Positions 1 to 64,000 of a stretch of 64,000 bases of DNA are shown here, one piece after another (position 1 is the first letter of the stretch; the number at the start of each line of letters is the position of its first letter). A program made the position numbers and the translations under genes. This DNA is from Amorphochlora amoebiformis. Its lineage: Eukaryota; Cercozoa; Chlorarachniophyceae. The stretch is taken from assembly GCA_054601695.1 (NCBI GenBank), contig BAAHQB010000081.1, forward strand, positions 1 to 64,000, read 5' to 3'. The notes under the pieces were generated by a model, which worked only from the letters and a program-made list of their open reading frames with translations, was not told where the DNA came from and did not search any database.

Positions 1-8
1 TACATGGC

Positions 9-43
<35 letters not shown>

Positions 44-100
44 ATATACATATATATATATATATATACAATTCATATAAGTGTGTATATTAGTAATAAG

Positions 101-150
101 TTGGCGACATTTATTAGATTAGAGGTGCTTGATGAATTGCCCTCGAACAT
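101..150 (-). pseudogene. Decayed copy of PLPBP exon 5
   Basis: Matches 561-610 over 50 bp with scattered changes. The exon frame in the copy is not needed for the gene model. Flanked by (AT)n on both sides. Confidence 0.8.
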
Positions 151-225
151 ATATGTATACATATAATGTATGTATGAAGATATACACATATATATTTATA
201 TGTATATATATATATATATATTTAC

Positions 226-269
<44 letters not shown>

Positions 270-439
270 ACATACACATATATTCAGAAATACATACATG
301 GCATATAATATTACACATACATATATACATTATATATAATACATACATATATATATATATAGGTAAAATTGTGTGTGAGTATATTCATTACAAAGGATTC
401 AGCTACACATACCAAACCATGAAATACAATCAATACTAC

Positions 440-483
<44 letters not shown>

Positions 484-560
484 ACATTCCTATACAATTT
501 ACATATATACACATACATACACATACATATATAATTTATATATATTCATATACCAAGAAC

Positions 561-3164
<2,604 letters not shown>

Positions 3165-4096
3165 ATACAGTAGATAATTCATAATCTGATATCTCGAGAT
3201 GGAGGTATTTATGTAAGTGATGTCCTTGTTGAGAAAGGAGAGGGAAGATGGACAGCGTGCGGTCAACACGCGTTTTGAAATAAGAAGAAAAGTGCGAAAA
3301 ACAAACAAGCGCGGGAAGGATTTGGAAATCGACACAAGAGGATGTGCATGTCTATATGCATGTCAGATGTATCGAGAAATAGAGATATATCCGTATTTTC
3401 ATTTGCGAGGTTTGCGTTAAAATCGCTCATTTCAAGTGCTATTTGAGAACTGAAACATAATTCCAGTCCTCGTTCGAATAGAATTTGCAAAATAATACTG
3501 TATATACCCCGGAAACCGGAATCTATACCTCGAATGCCCTTCCCAGAGCAGTTGAGGCTGTCTTCTGGTCGCGCCCAGCCATTCTGTCACGCAGATGTGT
3601 CAACACATTCAAATGAGCTAAAACCTTTAATAATAATGAGTCATGTCCCTACTATTATAGGGTATGATTGAGTTGGCAGCCGCTCACTATTAGAGGATCG
3701 TCGGGCGTCCAAGAAGCCTCGGGCCGAAGGTGTCTCTTCCCCCCTTTTCCGATTCTATCTCTATATTTTCCTTCTGCCTCTAAGAAAATCGTAGATGTTT
3801 AGAATGGGATATAGAATTTCGGAGATTTTCGCGGGAACACGTTTCGGCTGCGGTGAGGAGGGTAAGGGGGGGTTGAAAAAAGGGTTGGAAAAGCCGATGC
3901 TAGCCTCGGTTTGGGGAGGGTGGGGGAGGGGCGGACGGAGACCCAAAATCCAAAGTTTGAGAATAAAACCGAGTAGAGAGAGGGAAAAGGGAGAGGATAG
4001 GAAAATGGGGGGTGGAGGAGAGCGATGAGTAGTGACTGGTATGTATTTTGTACGATTGTTAGCACTGATTAGGGTGTGTGGAGTCTACGGGATTAT
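3165..4096. promoter_or_regulatory. Divergent intergenic region PLPBP / CNOT11
   Basis: 932 bp of complex, non-repetitive sequence between the two start codons, much less AT-rich than its surroundings. It must hold the promoters and 5' leaders of both genes. Short open frames occur (for example 3217-3420 plus, 3799-4065 minus) but show no family similarity and no splice links. No clear TATA box is visible. Confidence 0.6.
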
Positions 4097-22359
<18,263 letters not shown>

Positions 22360-22762
22360 ATAAGTGCAGCTGCGGCCACAAAATAGCAATATCATAGGTT
22401 TGCACGTCACCATCATTATTATCCAGTTTTAAAATATTTAATGGATAGCAAACTTTAATCACTGCCAACTAGAATGTACGTATTTCAATATATACTTCTA
22501 GATACTCGTGACTACATACTAGTACATAGTTGACTCTAGGACTGTCAGTTTACTAGCAAATATATAGATCTTAGCACGCCACATCTCATGACGATTAATA
22601 TTATTGAAAAACATACTATATCTAGTAATATATATGGCTTGGCTAGGCTGGTATACATATAAAATAAATCTCGTGAGATCTCAGATATACACTGGATATA
22701 TTTTCATTTAAATGTATATATTAAAAAAACCCAATTTAAAGCTGAGTTGACTCCTACCTACT

Positions 22763-22798
<36 letters not shown>

Positions 22799-22844
22799 TA
22801 GACATTACTTGTCTATCAATTAGCGGACCCTGGCCAATTCAAAG
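22360..22844. other. Convergent intergenic region CNOT11 / PMVK
   Basis: 485 bp between two stop codons. It is mostly complex AT-rich sequence with one short (AT)n run near 22766-22796, and must contain both 3' ends. No further gene is seen. Confidence 0.6.
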
Positions 22845-27975
<5,131 letters not shown>

Positions 27976-28120
27976 ATCGACGCGAGCGACGTCAACCGGA
28001 ATCTAGATGTCCCACTGGTGTCCCGATTTTCCTTATATTTATTTAGGAATATATCACATATTCATTATTGTTTATCTACATTGAGATGAGTGTGACATAT
28101 CTGAGTGACGCTTTGAGGTG
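27976..28120. promoter_or_regulatory. Bidirectional promoter, PMVK / TXNDC15-like
   Basis: Only 145 bp separate the two divergent start codons. The sequence is complex and free of long (AT)n. A CRE-like element (gacgtcaa, near 27989) lies close to the PMVK side. Both genes presumably share this promoter; the transcription starts cannot be read from sequence. Confidence 0.6.
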
Positions 28121-30775
<2,655 letters not shown>

Positions 30776-32028
30776 CATTAAATGACTCGGCATGGAAATT
30801 TCGTGCTGGGCGAATAGATTTAAATCGTGTCAGGTATACCATGTACATCCGAAAAGGTATGCTTGCGACTTAGTGCTCACTGACCGTTGTATTGTAATCA
30901 TATTCAATGCTTATGCTGCTAGCAAGTTGTATCAAATCTCTGCGTCTATATACAGTCGTGTAATGAGTAAATATACTAGATATATGAAGCTTGAATTAGC
31001 AGTACGCATCTAGACGCATATGCGTACGTATCATGGGACTGTCACGGTACCTTTAAGAGACCATTGCTCGCCCCAGAAGGTTCTACAGGTAGCTTTATCT
31101 AGGCCTAAATTGAGTCTAAATTCATACTTGGCTTCTGAACACTTAAATTTGGACGAATGGTGATATGATCACTGAACAAATCACAAGTTATAACAGTACA
31201 CAACAGCTTGATCCGTACGTGATCATTATAAATTTAAGTATCTTGACGTATGTATACGTGTGTGGATATCATGATCGCCTAAATGCATATGAATCTAGTG
31301 AATGCGCATACTTGTACGTCATACTAGTTATAATTGGTATATACAATACTTAACTTACGTACATGCGCATATGCGCACTGCAGCTACCTGTATACCACAG
31401 CTCTACGGTTAGTACGTATACGTCACATATACGTATACTTATACTTATACGTCACATATACGTATACTTATACGTATACGTCACATATACGTATACTTAT
31501 ACGTATACGTCACATATACGTATACTTATACGTATACGTACGTATTGTTATATATGGCCGATCTATACGTACGTACTCATATATGTCGACACATAGACAA
31601 GGAGTCATACGTGTGATAGTCTGTGTGCGCATGCATCCGAGTACGTATCATGATACGTATATATGCACATCACGTGCATGTATGATTGTATGATCCTCCA
31701 TTCTGGATACAATTCTGTACAATTCTAGTGTGACTCAGTGTCTATTACGCTAAGGTTGCGTATATCTAGTATGTAACAAGTACATTGTAATCAAGATAAT
31801 GATAGTTAGTGTATAATGCGGGAATCATTGGAGTAAACGGTAGGTACTAGCGGTAGGTACTAGGGTAGGTAATCTAGGTAATAGACGGAATTCTAATTAG
31901 TAAATTTACGTATTTATGAAATCACTAAAGCTGAAATCACTAAAGCTAAACGGTCACCGCGATACCCAAGGCTAACCGTTCTAGTAGAGTCACAACCGAT
32001 TTATTAAAAAATTTAAACATTGTTCATG
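30776..32028. other. Convergent intergenic region, no gene seen
   Basis: Complex sequence between the stop codons of the TXNDC15-like gene and the protease gene. It includes many acgtacgt-type palindromes and a small tandem repeat at 31414-31545. I see no exon with acceptable borders and phase. Confidence 0.55.
31414..31545. repeat. Tandem repeat of about 30 bp, TATACGTA-rich
   Basis: Four or so copies of a unit made of cgtcacatata followed by cgtatacttata. Rich in palindromic tatacgtata, so it can form small hairpins. Lies between two converging genes. Confidence 0.8.
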
Positions 32029-55808
<23,780 letters not shown>

Positions 55809-55961
55809 CGTTGGACTCTCGGAATCTAAGGAATCCAGGTATCTTTGACTAGATATAACGATAATGTTCTACATATATCTTGATATTATTATACTAGATA
55901 TATGCATTTCCTAATATGAGATATCAAGATATTATAGTGTAGATATCTATACATAGTGGAA
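55809..55961. promoter_or_regulatory. Bidirectional promoter, aspartic protease gene / small plus gene
   Basis: 153 bp between divergent ATGs, AT-rich but not microsatellite. It contains near-repeats of the motif agatat. A shared promoter is inferred from the arrangement only. Confidence 0.45.
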
Positions 55962-58258
<2,297 letters not shown>

Positions 58259-58303
58259 AACAGTAATCGCATAAAATCCCATTCAACAGTCTTCCAGATA
58301 TAA

Positions 58304-59962
<1,659 letters not shown>

Positions 59963-60150
59963 GTTGGACACGTGTCCATAAGGACATATAATAATCTTAT
60001 ATATCCTATATCTTTCCCTAGATATTTTTTGAAATTCTAACTTATCGGCTTGTACACGTGGAAGTGACACCACAGTGACAGAAGAAGTTGTGGATAAGTC
60101 AACCGACGACGCGACGGAACTACTAATCGCCCCCTCCTCCGCTCTAGGGG
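59963..60150. promoter_or_regulatory. Bidirectional promoter, secreted protein gene / R3H gene
   Basis: 188 bp of complex sequence between divergent ATGs. Frames stay open through parts of it on both strands, so either gene could start a little earlier than modelled. A shared promoter is inferred from the arrangement. Confidence 0.45.
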
Positions 60151-61144
60151 ATGCGTGTCCTTCGGGGCTGCACTCTGGCGCTATGGAGCATAAGCATATT
60201 CTCCTTAATAAGCTTCTTATCCTCAAAACATCCTCGCAAGCTTTCACAAGCCCACATTCTGAAACAAAGGCTCCCCAACCTACTCGACTCGAAACTGACG
60301 CCTAATACACGGTCTCTCTGGGTTCAAGCGTCACTGGACGGACAAAAATCCTCGACCACTATCCCCGCATCCCAGGATAAGATCAGACTGCAGGCGAAAC
60401 AGGACGATGCAGGGGGGTCGGGGTCGGCGAGCAAGAACGGGAAAGCTGTGATATGTTATCTTTGTGGTGAAGAGGGACATATGTCCTGGCAGTGTAAGGA
60501 CGCATCGACTACGCATGTGGTTCGCACGGAAAAGTTTCGACGGAGGGTGTGTTGGGAAGGGTTAGGTGGAGGTGATCGTAGGTTTCCCGAGGAAAAAAAC
60601 CGAGACGAAAACAAAAAAGGAGAACATCTGAGAGTTTTCGAGATTCTGTCAATAGAATACCAACACACCCACACACAAGCCAAAACTAATCCAAATACGC
60701 ATACACACACAACAGATCGAAGGAGAGCTACTCTGGCTTCTCAATCATACGCCTGTCCGCCCGTCATCTCCCCAAACTAACGCTAGCAAGGGCCAGCGCG
60801 AGTCTCGAGCCATGCTCGGCCGCTTAAGCGACGATGAAATCTCGCTGGTACCCTCTGGCCTCCCTCTCCTTCCAAAAGTAACCCCACTCCACTGCAATTA
60901 GGTCTACCCGCGTCGGCTGCGCGGATGGGAGCGAAAAATTATCCATAGGGAATGCGAGAAGCTGGGGCTAGCGTCCAAGTCGAGGGGGGAGGGGCGCTTG
61001 AGGCGAGTGACTGTGTTCCCGAACAACGTTAGGCCACCGGTGCCTACGCCCTGTCCTGTCCCGCTGGGACCTGCGGTGGTGGTTGAGGCTTTGCCGGAGG
61101 TTGATAGGGATATAATTGAGGGACTTCGGTGAGCATTTTATTGC

Positions 61145-61195
<51 letters not shown>

Positions 61196-61211
61196 ATATA
61201 TATATACATAC

Positions 61212-61251
<40 letters not shown>

Positions 61252-61640
61252 CATGTGCGTTTCTGTATAAATTTGTAGGCATACATAAATGTATCTATAT
61301 CCCTAACCCGTTGCGCTGAGATCGTTAGAGAAGTATATCTAATCCCTATATGTTTTTTCATTATTTAGAAGTCGAGATCCTGACGCATTGAGAAAGGGAT
61401 TAGAGCATAAGCTGGTTAAGGGAGATGCATTACTATTCGCTCCAGGAGTAAGTGTTCTCAAACCATATCATATATGCCTTTACTCATTCATATCGATATG
61501 AAGGTGACTCCGGCCCATTTGGCCGCCTTAGCGTGTTCCGCCGTCTCCCAGGCGCCGGCACGCGGCGACCGACGTTTGGGTAAGATTTCTTTCTTAACTT
61601 GTCGCACATACATACCAAATGTTTTCTGTACACAGAATTA

Positions 61641-61684
<44 letters not shown>

Positions 61685-61707
61685 ACACATACACACACCC
61701 ACATATC

Positions 61708-61748
<41 letters not shown>

Positions 61749-61779
61749 AATATAAACATATATCTACATATATATATAA

Positions 61780-61821
<42 letters not shown>

Positions 61822-61907
61822 TTGTGTATATAATGTATGTATGAAAATGTTGGCACATAAATGTTTAAAAATATATATATGTATATATATATATATATAT
61901 GTGTATA

Positions 61908-61959
<52 letters not shown>

Positions 61960-61965
61960 CATATA

Positions 61966-62004
<39 letters not shown>

Positions 62005-62042
62005 ATATTTTTGTGTGTATAAAAAGTATGTCTTATAACATA

Positions 62043-62074
<32 letters not shown>

Positions 62075-62322
62075 ACATATACACACAAATATATATATAT
62101 ATATATATGTATATGTATATATAATAATAATAATAATAATATAATACATAATGCATATACAAATATATGTATACATACATATATATATATATATATATAT
62201 TATATATGAAATGTATTGAAGGCCATATGCGATCGAAGGAATATATGGTCATGCGCCACGCTGCTAGGAACGGTTGTAAATAAGTATATGAATAATATAT
62301 ATATATATATATATATATAAAT

Positions 62323-62361
<39 letters not shown>

Positions 62362-62362
62362 C

Positions 62363-62402
<40 letters not shown>

Positions 62403-62456
62403 TAGAAATGTTCGTATGTGTTTTTGTTTACAAATATTATATATATATATACATAC

Positions 62457-62502
<46 letters not shown>

Positions 62503-62636
62503 ATATATTTACATGCATACACATATATATATATATATATAAATATATGTTGATATTATTTGTGAATATATACTTATACAAACGTTATACACACATACTC
62601 TCACACACATATTTATACAAATACACACACCCACAA

Positions 62637-62671
<35 letters not shown>

Positions 62672-62807
62672 ATATCAAAAAAAAATTCACAACCAACCAG
62701 CTCGAATCTCGCCGGGCTCTCGGCCGGCGGCCCAGCCCGGTACCACCTGTAAGTGCCCGGGGGTAGAACTCATGAGAGCAGTAGAGGCGGCTTATTCGGT
62801 ATTTTCG

Positions 62808-62875
<68 letters not shown>

Positions 62876-62880
62876 TATAT

Positions 62881-62936
<56 letters not shown>

Positions 62937-62987
62937 GTATATATATGAACACAAAATGTATCTGGTTATATATGTATGTAAGCACAC

Positions 62988-63032
<45 letters not shown>

Positions 63033-63096
63033 TATATATATACGTGGTGTGTGTGCGTGTGTGAGCGTGTGTGCGTGTGTGAGCGTGTGTGTGTTT

Positions 63097-63127
<31 letters not shown>

Positions 63128-63462
63128 CATAAATCCCAAAATGTGTACCAAAATACATTCCAACCCTGACTCCAACCTTAACCCTTACTTCGACCGCTTT
63201 CTTCAACCCAATCTAACCCTAACTCCAGCCCTAACCTAATCCTAATCCAGATTTCAACATAATTCTGTCCTAACCCTAACACCTAATCTCAACCCTAGCT
63301 CTAACCCCAAACCCGACCTAATCCCAACCTCAACCCTAACCGCAACCCCTTTATCTTAGAACGGCGGAGATGAGAGTAGGGCAAAGGTTTGCGTTGATCC
63401 TGACATAAATAATTAGCCCAAACTTATCTGTAGCTCAAAACCCTTTAACCCTGATCATAATC

Positions 63463-63503
<41 letters not shown>

Positions 63504-63973
63504 GATATATATACATATATATATAGTCTTTATAAACACATCTAGAACTAGAAGGATTAGGACTAGCCCTAAGGCCAGATTTTGAATTTCGGGTTAGGGT
63601 TAGGGTTAGGGTTAAGGTTAGGGCTAGGGTTAGGGTCAGCGTTAGGGTTAGGTTTAGGGTTAGGGTTGGGGTGAGGGTTAGGGTTGGGGTTAACGTTAGA
63701 GTTGTCGGATATTTTTGGCCAAGACCAAGTTGGGTTAGCTTCGGATGGATTACAAATCGGGTTAGGGTAACGAGTGAGTTAGGGTTAGGGTTAGCGTTAT
63801 ATAGACTTGGGAGTAAGTTTTAGGCTTAGAGTTAACTTTTAGAGGGTAAGAGTTAGGGTTGGGATTATCGTTAGGGTTAGGGGATCTAACCCTCATACTG
63901 GCACCAACCCTACTTTAACCTAAATTTATCAACCGTATTGTGTAGGAAATTGTGGTGAATGGGGATGCTTATG
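60151..63973 (+). CDS. CCHC zinc-knuckle and R3H domain protein, runs off the right edge
   Basis: Probably binds single-stranded nucleic acid or RNA. Exons: 60151-60533, 60787-60877, 60902-61128, 61369-61447, 61504-61579, 62222-62272, 62701-62748, 62782-62798, 63360-63386, 63946-63973 and onward; about 342 codons so far, all in phase. A zinc knuckle [14 protein letters not shown] (residues 102-115, C-x2-C-x4-H-x4-C) is followed by an R3H domain at about 159-195. The signature is WERKIIH (Arg169, His173), then [17 protein letters not shown]. After it comes a Pro-rich stretch and [20 protein letters not shown]. The intron between 60877 and 60902 is only 24 nt. The start ATG at 60151 is the first in frame and gives a hydrophobic N-terminus ([15 protein letters not shown]), odd for an RNA-binding protein, so the true start could be elsewhere. 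Exons after 61579 rest on splice sites and phase alone. Confidence 0.72.
61580..62221. repeat. (AT)n-rich intron of the R3H gene
   Basis: (AT)n with short (AAT)n at 62122-62140 and (GT)n pieces. The similar introns 62273-62700 and 62799-63359 are of the same type. Confidence 0.88.
63155..63345. repeat. Degenerate CCCTAA-type repeats in the R3H gene
   Basis: Units such as aaccctaactcc on the plus strand, followed directly by the small exon at 63360-63386. Confidence 0.82.
63590..63900. repeat. TTAGGG-type repeats in the R3H gene
   Basis: G-rich orientation, opposite to the block at 63155-63345. Four near-perfect TTAGGG units at 63593-63616, then decayed units. Confidence 0.85.
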
Positions 63974-64000
63974 GTGAGCGCAATATATATGTATATATAT

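Noticed and set aside
3217-3420. Plus-strand frame starting MSLLRKERE
   Set aside because: No family match and no splice link. CNOT11 begins better at 4097, where MLSPQELENL matches the known N-terminus.

Overview
This window is nuclear DNA of a eukaryote, most likely a holozoan (an animal or a close unicellular relative). That placement is an inference from three things: a phosphomevalonate kinase of the animal type, a CNOT11 that matches the human protein along most of its length, and interstitial TTAGGG-type repeats. There are no bacterial features. Most of the bases are simple repeats, chiefly (AT)n, with (CT)n/(GA)n, (GT)n, (TAA)n, one 380-bp (GC)n block and degenerate TTAGGG arrays. Nearly all long open frames here are translations of these repeats and encode nothing.  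The real genes are broken into very small exons (19 to about 380 nt, mostly 25-90 nt) hidden between the repeats. I found them by taking each island of complex sequence, looking for AG and GT borders, and requiring the reading phase to stay continuous from exon to exon. This gives six genes with long supported models and two weaker ones.  Left to right: PLPBP (pyridoxal-phosphate homeostasis protein, minus, 3' end off the window) is head-to-head with CNOT11 (CCR4-NOT subunit 11, plus, 28 coding exons, 498 codons, complete). CNOT11 is tail-to-tail with PMVK (phosphomevalonate kinase, minus, 8 exons, 183 codons, complete). PMVK is head-to-head, 145 bp apart, with a TXNDC15/TMX5-like thioredoxin membrane protein (plus, 7 exons, 200 codons). 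That gene is tail-to-tail with a 33-exon minus-strand gene for a 607-residue protein with an N-terminal hydrophobic segment and two retropepsin-like aspartic protease domains. The protease gene is head-to-head, 153 bp apart, with a poorly resolved small plus-strand gene. Then comes a minus-strand gene for an unrecognised 284-residue secreted protein, head-to-head (188 bp) with a plus-strand gene carrying a CCHC zinc knuckle and an R3H domain that runs off the right edge. Neighbours therefore alternate strictly between divergent and convergent pairs.  The genes form no single pathway; they look like an ordinary housekeeping set: mRNA deadenylation, isoprenoid synthesis, vitamin B6 homeostasis, a secretory-pathway thioredoxin, proteolysis and RNA binding.  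The most unusual property is structural. Introns are either tiny (24-90 nt) or swollen by kilobases of microsatellite. Inside the swollen introns lie many decayed partial copies of the adjacent exon, often including its splice site. This occurs in at least five genes and may be a systematic process by which exon pieces are copied into neighbouring (AT)n tracts.
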